Shown here in pieces: positions 10,439 through 20,576 of a DNA stretch of 64,000 nt (position 1 is its first letter; each line of letters opens with the position of its first letter). The DNA is from Rhynchopus euleeides. Its lineage: Eukaryota; Euglenozoa; Diplonemea; Diplonemida; Diplonemidae. The DNA is taken from assembly GCA_963210315.1 (NCBI GenBank), contig OY723273.1, positions 1,116,001 to 1,180,000 of the forward strand. The letters are read 5' to 3'. A program made the translations under genes and the position numbers. The notes under the pieces were generated by a model. That model made no database searches. It was not told the origin of the DNA and saw only the letters and a program-made list of their open reading frames with translations.

Positions 10439-10675
10439 CATGGCCAAAATGACCCCACCGCGATCCGCACAGATCCCAAATATTCAGAGGAACAGGGTTT
10501 TGAAAAACCTGTAAGTGGGGTCCCGCTGGGTGGGTGGTGTGGGTGGGCTGATTTCTGGCCTCCCAGTCACATCCTCCCTTCAGAAGTCCCTGAACCAGAC
10601 CCACATTTCATGGGTGAAACTTGGCACGCACACCACCAAAATGACCCCACTACGATCCGCACGGAGCTCAAATAA
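10439..10675 (+). repeat. dispersed repeat, copy 1 (GACCCCAC-GATCCGCAC family)
   Basis: About 235 bases with AAAATGACCCCACCGCGATC at the start and AAAATGACCCCACTACGATC near the end, about 200 bases apart in direct orientation. In the middle is GGGGTCCCGCTGGGTGGG. The same arrangement, inverted, occurs at 39990-40216. Flanking DNA (10150-10200 and 10742) has three copies of GCGCGTTTTTTTTG. Confidence 0.7.
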
Positions 10676-10814
10676 TGCAATAACGCCAGTCATGTGCGGC
10701 GATGCGATCAGTTTTGAGCCCCCCAAACAGGTGCCTCAGTAGCGCGTTTTTTTTGTATCCGATTTCGGTCACCAGCCCCCCGGACCCCCAGATTTAGGAA
10801 AAGCCCTGCCCCCC

Positions 10815-11005
10815 ACAGATTTTCCAGAATTCTGACAGAATTTCCCAGATTTTTCCAGATTTTTCCAGATTTTTCAGATTTTTCAAAATTCTGAAAAATC
10901 TGGAAAAATCTGTCCAGAATCTGGACAGATTTTCTCAGATTTTGAAAATTCTGAAAAATCTGGAATCCCCAGAATCTGCCAGAATCTGTGAAATTCTGGC
11001 AGAAA
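10815..11005. repeat. CAGATTTTTC / GAAAAATCTG inverted repeat cluster
   Basis: Some 190 bases of alternating CCAGATTTTTCC and GGAAAAATCTGG words with AGAATTCTG variants. They resemble the subterminal repeats of the hAT element but lie outside its right end, perhaps marking a second, degraded element. Confidence 0.6.
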
Positions 11006-12743
11006 TCTGTCAAACCATGGTTTGAGCCCGATTTCGAAGGAATTTTTGAGTTTTGAGCCTATTTTGGGCCCTAAAACGCGTTAAAACGGGTCCCGGAATT
11101 TCCGGAAAATGGCTGTTTTTTGGCCTTGGCGAAATTTCGCCCAAACTATTGACCCAAACTTGTCTGGGCCCATAATCGGGTCCTGGTGGTCTGGAACTGT
11201 CCATTTTCGAAGGCAGTCGTGAGAAAATCGCGACGTTTCGCCCCGAATTCTCACTCATGTGACCCCAAAAATCAAGCAAATGAGGTTTGCTCCGGCTTAC
11301 AAAACTCCAAATCCGAGTTGTGGAAGCCGGACCTTGTTGTGGGAGAGAATCGGCCAAGTGAGGAGGTTTCTTGTGCGAAATTCGAGCAATAAAGCTCAAG
11401 TAATCAAATGCCATGACCCCAACCACAACCCCACCCCCTGCCCTCTGCCCCCCACCCCTGTGCAGGTCATGTGCCCCATCCCATCCCGTGTTGCCTTGTT
11501 GCAGATTTTCAAATTGGGAAATTTCAGGTGACCCGATGATAGGGATGTACCCCGAGGGTCTACCTGCAGGGATCCACTTTTTGCTATGCCTGCATTGCTG
11601 CTGTTTGCGCTTCTCGCCTCCACACACCACCCTGGGGGGAGGGACAGAGGGCGGAGGGGGCTACACACTTACACAACCGATCCGGTCAAACAATGCCACG
11701 TCATCCCCATTGGGGTCCTGGACCGCGGCGTCTCTCCCAGCGAATTGGTGTCGTCATCAGGCAGGCTAAGTAGTTGTCTACACAGGACATTGGTTTTAAG
11801 GGGGTCTGAGTTCTGCGGAACTGGCTTCAAGGGACGCCCCCTCGTAATGACTGGGTGGATGGAGCCAAGTAATACCAGGTGGTCGGACACCGGAACTCTC
11901 GGCATTTATTAGTCGCGGGAACTGTGTCCGTGTGGTAGGTGACCCCTTCCGATTCCACTGATTCCTCTCTTTGAACATGTAGTGTTGAAAGATACTTGGT
12001 GTTCTGATGCTTTACAGGGTACTTGACAAAGGAAAGAGGGTGGTCAGTCTTGTGATCCACCCTGAATCCTTCCTGTGAGCAGCAGATCCACAACACCTCG
12101 ACTTCTTTCAGCGGCTGTATTGATATTGCCTGACACAGCAAACATGATTCAATTGGAGGAACAAGCCTCGTACACCAGCGGCCCAAAAGGTGGATTTCAT
12201 GTATGGTTTTAGGATTTCCCTTACTACTGATGGTGTAGAGACTACAAAGCCTGACCTGATGACGCCGCCATGAACCTGGGAGACACGCCGCGTGAGAAGG
12301 GACCTCGGTGCGGGGTGGCGTGAAGATCCTGCCTGAGTGCCCTCGTCGGGACCCGCGGTAAACCGTGGCGTTCCCCCCGAGGCAAGTCCAGGACGAAGGT
12401 TGCAGATAACCGCTGCACCTCTTCGTCCGAAAGGAGCTCACAGGATAGGGGAACTGCCCACACCCCACTCACGACAGTGCATCCGAAAGGTGCACTGCGC
12501 GTGTGGTGGCGGTGTCGGGTCCAGACCCACCTCGTTCCCCCATGCCCGTCAGTTGTTGCCCCTCCAGGGGTGGCTGCTGTCTGGCATGGGGGGCGCCCTC
12601 CCTGCCTTGCAAGGAAAAATGTAGAACGGCATGCTGCCCGTTTCTTCATTTTTTCACCTTGCCTGGCAGGGGGGGGCCCACCCTCACGGGGGGAAAAAGA
12701 GGAACGGCATGCTGCCCGTTCACTCTTTTTTCCTCCCGTCGTG
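11006..12743. other. gene-poor repeat-rich region
   Basis: No gene is supported. The frame at 11827-12468 on the minus strand is open but has no recognisable domain or typical codon bias. A near-palindrome AACGGCATGCTGCCCGTT occurs twice, near 12617 and near 12702, each followed by a T-rich run. Confidence 0.45.
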
Positions 12744-12836
12744 GGTGAGCGGCTACCCGGGTACCCGGCTGGGTATCCGGCCCGGGTACCCGGGTATCCG
12801 CCGGGTACCTCCCGGGTACCCGGCCGGGTACCCGGA
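12744..12836. repeat. GGGTACCC palindrome cluster (copy 2)
   Basis: About 90 bases of CCGGGTACCCGG variants, the same vocabulary as 4521-4726. It follows a direct repeat of the AACGGCATGCTGCCCGTT word. Confidence 0.85.
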
Positions 12837-13193
12837 AAGGTGGAGACCGCGTCGTGCTCGTTTCGGTATTCTGTTTGGAGGTTCCTCCAATGTTCGAGGT
12901 GATCCAGGGGGTGGGGGCCCACCGTGCACATTCTACTCTTTACCCCCACCCCACCACCCCACCAACAAACCTCCGCCAACACAACAGAGAGCACACACCT
13001 ACACACCCCCACACCTGGCCGCAACACGGGGTGGGGCTGGGGCGGGCGGGAGGGGGGCTTCAAATCCTGTGTGCTCCGCCCCCCGCCCCCTCCCCCGGCC
13101 CACCGCCTTCTCTCTTTAGAACACTGGCCGGAAACATTTGGCCTTTCTCTCGAGTTCTTCAACGGCGTGCCGCAACTGGCCCTACTGCTGCTG

Positions 13194-13195
<2 letters not shown>

Positions 13196-13228
<33 letters not shown>
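13196..13228. repeat. CT dinucleotide microsatellite
   Basis: About 16 CT units in a C-rich stretch upstream of the P2X-like gene. The gap 12837-13463 holds no supported gene. Confidence 0.95.
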
Positions 13229-13231
<3 letters not shown>

Positions 13232-13463
13232 CCATCTCTCCCCCACCCCCTCCCCTCTCAAGCTCTGGACCTCCCCACCCCCCCCTTACCCCCACAGACG
13301 CAAATTTAGCGCCAGAACCCAGAGTAAAAACGTAAAACGGAAAACGATTCTTTCTCCCCCCCTCACGTGTATTCCCTTCTCTCCTTCTGCCCCGCCCCTC
13401 TCCCACCCAACCCCGACTCCGGCCTAAAGGGCTTGGAGTGGGGTGCCGGGGTTATACCTATAG

Positions 13464-15254
13464 ATGCCGTTTGATTTCGATGCGGACGATGTGTTTGCGT
13501 ATAAGGTTGCTCGGAGGGTCATCATACGCGACAGGCGTTTGGGCATTGCACGCGCGCTCATCCTGATAGCCCTGTTTGTCTACGTTGTGATTTATGAGGT
13601 CATCATCCGGAGGGGGTATCTTCAGAAGGACGAGCCACTGGGCTTTGCGACAATGGGGCTCCGGACCAACGGAGAGGGCTCTGCCGACCACTGCTGCCCG
13701 CTGAGCGCAGGGTGCGGTGCAGGTGCCACTGGCAACACGGCATTCGGCTCCGACAGAGGCAAGCTGGAGTGCGTGATGTGGGACAGGCACAACATCATCT
13801 TCCCCTCTTCAGAGGAGTACTCCATTCTCATCACCACGCGTGTCACCGTGTCGACCTCTCAGGAGCTGCCTCAAGCCTGCATACTCAACAGAACCACCGA
13901 TGCATGCGCTCCGTGGGAGTATACCAACGTCGCTGCGTATTACACGCGTGGAGTGGAGGAGATGACACTCAGAGTGGACCACGGTGTCTATGGGAAAGAG
14001 ACAAATAAGGTGATCCGCTCGCAGGATATGCACGAAGGGGTCATGGTTGACTATAACGACGACAAGCTGTATTCGATATGTGGGTCAGACCAGGTTGGGT
14101 TTGCGCAGGATATTTCCACTGTGTCCGATACGCTGTGCACAGACCGGGACAGGGTGCGGGTGGGTGACATCTTCACCGTGAAACAGCTGATGACCATTGC
14201 GGGGATCGGGTCGCTCGACTCCAAGACAGCGGATATCAAGACAAACAGCGACAAGGCTGTCGCGGTGTCCCCCGACACAATACGCTACGATGGGATTGTC
14301 ATCCTGGTGCTCATAGGGTACGAGGGCCGGGGGATTGACACAGAGCTGTCCTACACATACCGTGCCTTCCCTCTGAGAGGTCTGGAGTATAAGACTGAGC
14401 AGGTTCTGTTCCGCGAGCTGCCGAATGGGAATGTTCAGCGGATCGTGTGGAACCGGCATGGAGTGCGGGTGATTCTCGCCAGCGCAGGCTACGTCGCCGT
14501 GTTCTCCTTTGTGGAGCTCATGAAGACGCTGATGGTCGCGGGGGGTCTCCTGTCCATCGCAAAGTTTTTTGTCGAGGTCTTCCTCATCCGCGTTCTCCCC
14601 GTTGCCAGCGTCTACAAGAGGTACCGCGATGTCAAAACCGTCGACTTCTCCGACTTCTCCAAAGAGGATCTGAAACAACTGTCAGACAACGACTACTGTT
14701 TGGGCGTCGTGCGGAATGACGGAAAAGGCACAGGCGCGATACACGCAGATGATGAGAGAGAGATCGGCGACAAGCTTGACTCTGCAGTGCATGACCTGGA
14801 GCTGCCCATCCTGCCGAAGAAGGGGAACGACAGCAAAGACAGCAAGCCTCCGTCTCCACAGAAGCCTGGTGGGAGCGGTGCCAGCCTTATGGGAAGCGCA
14901 AGCAACGTCTCGCACAGCCCGACGCACAACGGGTCGTTGTATGAACAGCCGCTCCTGCCGAAGAGGGAGGTGCAGCCACAGCAGCCGCCGGCGCAGCCGC
15001 AGCAACACCAGCAGCCGCACCAGCCTGTGAGCCTGTCCACCCCTCCAGCCCGGCCGCCCCCCTCGCCCCCAACAACGGTGCGCTCCGGGCTGTATCCCGA
15101 CCTGCCTGTGCCGAAGCCTGACAGGCACAACGACATCTACACGCCGCTCGGGCCGCCCCCGCCACCCCCTGTGACAGTCGGCGGGACGCCGAACCTCAAC
15201 AGGCCCTTCTCACATGGGTCTGCCTCCTTCGGGGTGTCGGATGGCAGGATCTGA
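13464..15254 (+). CDS. P2X-like ATP-gated cation channel
   Basis: A single-exon gene of 596 residues. P2X receptors are trimeric channels with two membrane helices and a large Cys-rich ectodomain, opened by extracellular or lumenal ATP. Visible here: a cytoplasmic N-terminus with VARRVIIRDRRLG, then TM1 at about 30-48, ending in GYLQKDEPLG as in the family. The ectodomain of about 300 residues has at least nine Cys. The conserved region before TM2 reads LPNGNVQRIV...HGVRVILASAG, and TM2 is at about 355-378 (GGLLSIAKFFVEVFLIRV). Directly after TM2 comes YRDVK, the YxxxK surface-retention motif typical of P2X. The Lys-x-Lys pair expected after TM1 is not evident (the region reads FATMGLRTNG), so nucleotide binding may differ. 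The cytoplasmic tail of about 215 residues is Pro/Gln-rich with PPPSPP and PPPPPP, possible SH3/WW or EVH1 ligands. Protist P2X proteins often act on contractile-vacuole membranes; the location here is unknown. Confidence 0.75.
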   Translation: MPFDFDADDVFAYKVARRVIIRDRRLGIARALILIALFVYVVIYEVIIRRGYLQKDEPLGFATMGLRTNGEGSADHCCPLSAGCGAGATGNTAFGSDRGKLECVMWDRHNIIFPSSEEYSILITTRVTVSTSQELPQACILNRTTDACAPWEYTNVAAYYTRGVEEMTLRVDHGVYGKETNKVIRSQDMHEGVMVDYNDDKLYSICGSDQVGFAQDISTVSDTLCTDRDRVRVGDIFTVKQLMTIAGIGSLDSKTADIKTNSDKAVAVSPDTIRYDGIVILVLIGYEGRGIDTELSYTYRAFPLRGLEYKTEQVLFRELPNGNVQRIVWNRHGVRVILASAGYVAVFSFVELMKTLMVAGGLLSIAKFFVEVFLIRVLPVASVYKRYRDVKTVDFSDFSKEDLKQLSDNDYCLGVVRNDGKGTGAIHADDEREIGDKLDSAVHDLELPILPKKGNDSKDSKPPSPQKPGGSGASLMGSASNVSHSPTHNGSLYEQPLLPKREVQPQQPPAQPQQHQQPHQPVSLSTPPARPPPSPPTTVRSGLYPDLPVPKPDRHNDIYTPLGPPPPPPVTVGGTPNLNRPFSHGSASFGVSDGRI

Positions 15255-15299
15255 GGTGCCACGCCGCTGGGGCACCTCCTGCATGACGCGCTGTCAGGA

Positions 15300-15376
15300 A
15301 CCAGGGTCGGCCTGTCGAAATTGACAGACAACATGCGTTTCGACCGGTCGTTCGACAGGTCGAAACTCGACAGGTT
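15300..15376. repeat. TGTCGA/TCGACA inverted-repeat cluster downstream of the P2X-like gene
   Basis: Starts about 50 bases after the stop codon. It contains CTGTCGAAATTGACAG, TTCGACCGGTCG and CGACAGGTCGAAACTCGACAG, which can fold into several alternative hairpins. It could lie in the 3' UTR. Confidence 0.5.
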
Positions 15377-16372
15377 ACCTGGCGGCATGGCAGGGAGGGA
15401 GGGAGGGAGGGGGGGCGGGGAGAGAACGGGGTAAAAAGGGGGCTGGAGAGAGCGCTGGGGGGGAAGGTGGCGTAGTGGCACGCACACACACATAAAGCCT
15501 CCCCCCCCCCTCCCCGATTGCGATGCTGTATCTTTTTGCTTTTATTAGCTAAACAGGGTGGTGGTGGTGGTGGTGGTGGTGGTGGCCGTTGTTCTCCCTC
15601 CCCACGCTCCCTTCTCCCGCACCCGAGGGTTGTGCGTGTGTGTGTTTAGTTGTGGTGTGCAAGGTGATCCCCTCAAACAGAACCATGCAGACTCGAAGGC
15701 GTATGCAGGGTGCTGAAGGGGCTGGCATGAGTTTTCCCTGTGTGTCTAGATCGAGCCACCCCTGCAGCGCCCTGTTTTAGTTAGTTGGGAATGTGGCGGG
15801 GTGGCCAAAACCTTGCCGTGGTTTGGCGGGAGTGCCGTGCCTAAACGGTTTGGGTTCTACCAACCGCCGGCAGAGGTAGAGGTCGTTTGGACAGCAGGGA
15901 GGGTGGGGATTGGTGGGTTCTGCCTTACTACAAGGGATACAGATTCACAAGTATGTGTCTTTAGTCTTGTTTGTGTTGTTTTGCCTCTTTTTTTTCTTCG
16001 CCATCTGTCCGCTCTGGCCTATTTTGTCTACGATCGTCGAAACACCAGCGCGCCCCCCCTGACGGGAACACACCCATACACACACAGGGGGTGCGCAAAC
16101 AAAGCTGCACTCTCAGAACCTACCGCCGACAGGCGAACACGCCAGTCGTGCCCTCCGGGTGCATCACCACCTTGCCCATCTCATTTCCCAACAGCGTGAG
16201 CACCCTGCATTTTTTGTGGTTCGGCGCAGCCAACTGGGGAGGCTTTCTGTGCCTTTCGCTGGGATCTTGCCGATCCCACCCCCACTTCGCACCGCTCCCT
16301 CAGGCTGGGGGAGTGATGCATCACAGCAGCACGACTTTCAGGCAGTTATTTTGGTTTTTGTTGCTTCGCCCA

Positions 16373-16401
16373 TTTTGCTGCCACTTCACGATCCAGCGGG
16401 G
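16373..16401 (+). repeat. 29-base dispersed repeat, copy 1
   Basis: The word containing GCCACTTCACGATCCAGCGG is identical at 59730-59758, in the intron at the end of the K+ channel gene. Confidence 0.85.
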
Positions 16402-17265
16402 GCACAGGCAGTCTTGGGTTACCCAACAGCTGAGGGGGCTCTTCGGGTATGGGGGTGGAAGGGGGGGGGGGGGGCGAGCAGAGTCCTGTCTGTGGTGTCT
16501 CTGCGGTGGTCGCAGGCGACAATTCTGACGTGTCGAAAAATACCACTCACCTTCCCCCTTCCCCCCCCCCCCCTTCTCTGGCAGTGCCCTAGTCTACCTA
16601 AAACCACCGTGCCGTACAGCAGGGCGGGACCTCCTTACCCGTGTGTCGCTCTCCCTCACCACAACGTCCACCGCTGTCCAGCCATCTTCTGGTTATCAGC
16701 TTTTGGAGCTGCTCCATGCGCCTGTTCCAGTCAGTCTCCTGCCGCGCCTCGGTCGCAGTGATCCTGGAGCCGCTACGCCCAGCTCTCCCATTCGTCCAAC
16801 CGTATGGAGCCTTGATATGGGATCTACCACCTCTACAGCCTGCATGGTGCTTTGCTCCTGTGCTTGCGATTCTTGCACTTGGGAGGTAACGCCATGCAGC
16901 TGCACGGCTATCTCTTCCCTTTTCGCACCTTCCGTGTCGATGGCAGCCTCGCATGTGGGTCTCCTGCCCGCTCTGCCGCACTGCATTGGCCCACCAAGGG
17001 ACCCGACGGAAGGACGCAAAGGACACGACGCATGTGCCCCCCACAAACGTGAGTGAGGAGAGAGGCCTCCACACCCTCTCTGTGCCTGCTCCACCCCCTC
17101 CTCTGCCCGCACATCACCCCCCAACCAAAGGCTCCTCCTCCCATTCACACACGTCGCCAGGTGGGTGCACGCCGCGCCTGCCCAGCCATTGGGACAGCAC
17201 AGAACCCCCCACACCCCAACCTGCCTCACTCTTTCCTGCGGGGCCGCGCGGGTCAGGTTGCAGAG

Positions 17266-18018
17266 ATGCAGCTCCGTCGTGCATTGATCGTGGTGTCCTG
17301 CCTGGTTCTGTTGGGGGTGATGCGCGTGCTGTGGACGATGGAGGAGGGGGTGTACACCGGGCCCCCTGATGCGGTGATCGTGCCTGGGGGTGGGCAGACG
17401 CCGGACGGCCCGCCGGAGCATATGAAGCTGCGGTTGGATGGGGCTGCGAAGGTCTACTTCGATGCGCCTGCATCAAAGAAGCCGAAAATCATCCTCCTGT
17501 CAGGCGGCACGCCGCATAAGCCGAACCACCTCGACGAGCACGGCTTCGACGTGAAGGAGTGCGAGACATCTGCAAGGTATCTCCTGAAAACGCACAGCAT
17601 CCCTCCGTCAGCTATCCTCGAGGAAGGCTTCTCCCTGGACACGCTGGGTAACGCGTATTACGCGCGGACGCTGCACTGCGACCCTGCGGGGTTCCGGAAC
17701 ATCGTGGTGGTGAACAACTGGTGGCACATCCCGCGCACCAAGAAGATCTTCGAGTGGGTGTTCTCGCTGACCCCCGTGGCGCAGCGTGCCTACAACCTGC
17801 GCTATGTCGAGGTGAAGGAGGGGCTGGATTCCGACATCCTGCAGATCCGGCTCGACAAGGAGAAGCAGGCAGCCCCCAGTGTCAACAAGCTGGTCTCGTC
17901 TATGTCTACCCTTGCGGAGTTCCACGAGTGGATGTTTGGGACGCATGGGGCGTACCGTTCTGAACGGCTCACGAGGCCGCGCCCGACGATCGACCCTAAG
18001 CTTGCGAAATCGTATTAG
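17266..18018 (+). CDS. DUF218 (YdcF/SanA/ElyC-like) membrane-anchored protein
   Basis: A 250-residue protein from ATG 17266, the first ATG giving a signal anchor; the open frame extends further upstream but without character. Residues 5-25 (ALIVVSCLVLLGVMRVL) form one N-terminal membrane helix. The DUF218 fold follows: DAVIVPGGG at about 35-43, then KIILLSGGT at about 75-83, the conserved ETSARYLL helix at about 102, ILEEGFSLDTLGNA at about 118-131, and FRNIVVVNNWWHIPR at about 144-158. The family has a Rossmann-like fold; bacterial members act in envelope polysaccharide metabolism. The usual T-N-T-x-E-N motif is replaced by SLDTLGNA and the usual T-S-x-x-H-x-x-R by VNNWWHIPR, which keeps the His and Arg. 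Eukaryotic members are uncharacterised. The C-terminal 60 residues are family-atypical. No intron. Confidence 0.8.
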   Translation: MQLRRALIVVSCLVLLGVMRVLWTMEEGVYTGPPDAVIVPGGGQTPDGPPEHMKLRLDGAAKVYFDAPASKKPKIILLSGGTPHKPNHLDEHGFDVKECETSARYLLKTHSIPPSAILEEGFSLDTLGNAYYARTLHCDPAGFRNIVVVNNWWHIPRTKKIFEWVFSLTPVAQRAYNLRYVEVKEGLDSDILQIRLDKEKQAAPSVNKLVSSMSTLAEFHEWMFGTHGAYRSERLTRPRPTIDPKLAKSY

Positions 18019-19983
18019 ATAACCAACGAGATGGTGGAGAAGGGGGAAATGGGTCGGGGGTGGGAGGGGTCGCAGTGTGGTGCAGCGTGAGCCGTTCTGA
18101 GTGGGTCATAGAGCTGCGGGAGGATCGGGCCCCGGTCACTGTGTGTGTCGGACTTTGGGTGTTCCTTTTTCTTTCGTGGTTCGACCTACGCACGCTACAC
18201 TAACAAATAAGCATGTTGTGTGTGTATGTGTGGTGGCAAGATTTGAAGGCAGTAACAACCCCTGAACGGGCCAGGTCACCTCCCCTCCAGAAAATGTACT
18301 GAGGATTCCCCACACAGCGTGATGCTGGTTTTTGGCGTGTACTCTCTTCGCCCCCCCCCTCCCCCTGCCCACATCGGTTCCGTGTGTCCGCACAGTGGAG
18401 GCAGCATCAGAGTTCGGTGCGACCTCCACTCAGCAAAACACCTCAACATGCGTGGGTGCAGAGCAGGCAGATCATGCAAACCCCTCAATGCCATCAGGGA
18501 GGTACGCGCCCTTGCTTATGTTACGAACCCACAGCAGTGCGATACCCCTCCCCCGCGCCGCGTGGGAGGCATGCCGGCGTGGGCAAGGTGGTGGTGATGC
18601 AGGCTTGTGTGGGCAAAGCTGGTATTCTGAAGCAGAGTGGCGCCAGGGGGCTGGCCCGGTGCTGCTCCTGCAGAAGTGCCACCTTTCCCAGCACGATTCA
18701 CGTGGGGAGGGGTGTGTGTGACTCAGAACATGCTTGCTTGCGGTTGCCGATGGCAGAAGGGGGTGTGTGTAGTAACTCTGAACGCCCCCCCCACTCCCCT
18801 CGTCCTCACTCTCGACAATCAAAAAACCCCCCCTCCCCCTCGTCCTGTGTGCCTAGATTATCTCGCGTCTCCATGTCCTTCAGCACCGTGCAAAGGCTGC
18901 CAGGCGCCCTCCCTGGTTTGCGGAAACGTTAACTCGCCAGAAGGCGCACCAAGCGCATCGCACACCCTCTCTCCCCCCCGGATTTTGAGTGCGCGCCATA
19001 TGCATCTGAAGCACTACGGCATGGCACTGTGATGTGTCCGCTTCGCGGGCACATCGCAGCGCCGCCGGTTGCTTCTGGGTTGCCACCAACCCACGCCTTC
19101 TGTTCCCCGTTGAGACGACTCTGGCGTGACTGTCTTTTCGATTGCATCCGCTGCTCGCGTCTTCAAGGCTCCCTATGTGACTGTGAACCGGCACACGAAG
19201 CCTAGTGACGATTGTGGCCTTGAGGGGCTGTAACTTCACGACTGCACAGCAAGAATTCAAATACGAAGAGGCGTGACGGAGGGAGCGGTGCTAGGGAGTG
19301 ATATTCATTCTGTGTGTGTGTCTGTAGTGTTCTCGAGTCCGGAGAGGATCGCAGCCTGAAGGGTGGAGCTGGTTTAACATGACACTGCGGAGGCCTAGGT
19401 GCCACAGGGGGGTGGGCCTCTCTGTCGGTGCCAAACCCGCACCGAGGTGTGGAGGCACAGCAACTGGTTGGGCCGCAAACAAAATAAGACCAGGAATGCC
19501 CATGGCCAGCCCGATAACGAATAACAGCTCGCGCATGCAGGCGAGACTGCCCCCGCCCCCCCTCTGCCTCACAGGCCAATCGCAGCACTTTGCGACACCA
19601 CCTTAATTCCACACGCCAACATGATCAATCTACGCGAACAGTGGATTTGTTGCTCACCTGTGGCCTTGTTGACTGGTGTGCTGCAGTCCGCGGGTCGGCG
19701 GGCGGATCGACACCACTCGGTGGTCCCCGGGCTGCACTACTATTATGTGAAAGTCCCAGAGGGTCGCTGCCAGCTGCAAAGAGAGTCCAGCCAGCTTTGC
19801 ACCCTCCGAAGAACACCGTTAGACCCGCATGGACCTTGCTGACTTCGAAAAATCCCCCCGCGCTCTGCGATCTCCTGTGAAGCATCCGGGGAAGCACGGC
19901 CGGCGCTGTGCGGAGGAGGGGGCACCTGCACACGCACATGCACACGGGCCGCGTTGCCAGCGCAGGGCTGCCGCACGGGCTAG
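18019..19983. other. gene-poor intergenic region
   Basis: No supported gene. An 11-base inverted repeat spans the end of the DUF218 gene: GAACGGCTCAC at 17962-17972 and GTGAGCCGTTC at 18087-18097. The 26-base word GAAGGCGCACCAAGCGCATC... at about 18941 recurs at about 21393. The rest is C-rich and open frames look random. Confidence 0.45.
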
Positions 19984-20313
19984 GTGGCAGACAGCTCCAG
20001 CAGCGACGAGGAGGTTGCACATCAGCAGAAGGAGCAGGGCTGTGCTGGGTATGCGTTCCAGGTGACAGATGTGCACACGACACACTGCTGCAGGCGGTGC
20101 GCGAAGAAGGGTGGGCAGCACGGGCCGCACTGTGCACGCCGCGTGTTCCAGACGGACGTGGAGGTGGACGTGCAGGAGGCTGACGAGGCTGTGATGGCGG
20201 CAGACGTTGTGCGCGAGGACGAGGCGGAGCACCTGGTTGTGGGTGTGGTGGCCGACCCAGACCCGCAGCAGGTCGTCCGAGGCTGTGCCTGCAGTGTCTG
20301 TCGTGTGTGCTGA
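19984..20313 (+). CDS. possible exon or gene fragment encoding a Cys/His-rich motif
   Basis: An open frame without an ATG start that encodes SSSSDEEVAHQQ and then H-x-x-H-C-C-x2-C-x3-G-G-x-H-G-x2-C within residues about 31-50 (TTHCCRRCAKKGGQHGPHC), followed by a Val/Glu/Asp-rich region and a Cys-rich end (CACSVCRVC). The Cys/His spacing could bind zinc. The acidic Ser start and codon use look coding, but no splice sites could be fixed. It lies 260 bases before the DUF4116 repeats and could be another exon of that gene or a relic. Confidence 0.25.
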   Translation: MADSSSSDEEVAHQQKEQGCAGYAFQVTDVHTTHCCRRCAKKGGQHGPHCARRVFQTDVEVDVQEADEAVMAADVVREDEAEHLVVGVVADPDPQQVVRGCACSVCRVC

Positions 20314-20420
20314 CCCGCAGCCGGAGTTGCAGTTGGAGTTGGCGGCGGTGCCGGAGCGTGCTGTTGTGCGTGGTGTGTCTCTAGCACTGCACCGCGCCTC
20401 TGGTCCATACCAATTTGCGA

Positions 20421-20470
20421 AGAAGCGACGTCCCCATCCTCCACCACCCTTGACACCCTTGTGCTTCCCA
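20421..20470 (+). repeat. 50-base dispersed repeat, copy 1
   Basis: GAAGCGACGTCCCCA followed by CCACCACCCTTGACACCCTT and GTGCTTC. It recurs at 21341-21390 with small differences. Confidence 0.8.
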
Positions 20471-20576
20471 CTGACTTCCTGTCCCACCGTCTGTGGACCC
20501 GAGACACATTTGCTCCTGATGAGAATCGTCATTATGACCATGCACCACGCTGAGCGGGCGCAAGCCTCCTGATTGA

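Larger units (their letters stand above)
15255..17265. other. intergenic region with microsatellites
   Basis: Two kilobases without a supported gene. A GGT trinucleotide run lies at 15557-15585. Poly-G (about 16458-16471) and poly-C (about 16561-16573) tracts face each other about 90 bases apart. A 29-base sequence at 16373-16401 recurs at 59730-59758. On the minus strand, 16650-17000 has coiled-coil-like pieces in two frames that I could not join by acceptable splice sites. Confidence 0.5.

Noticed and set aside
11827..12468. 213-codon minus-strand frame
   Set aside because: Begins and ends in repeat-like or random sequence, codon use is unlike neighbouring genes, and no motif is present.
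16598..17421. Possible minus-strand coiled-coil gene (pieces QVQESQAQEQSTMQ and TDWNRRMEQLQKLIT)
   Set aside because: The pieces are in different frames and no donor/acceptor pair with correct phase joins them; the surrounding sequence is random-looking.
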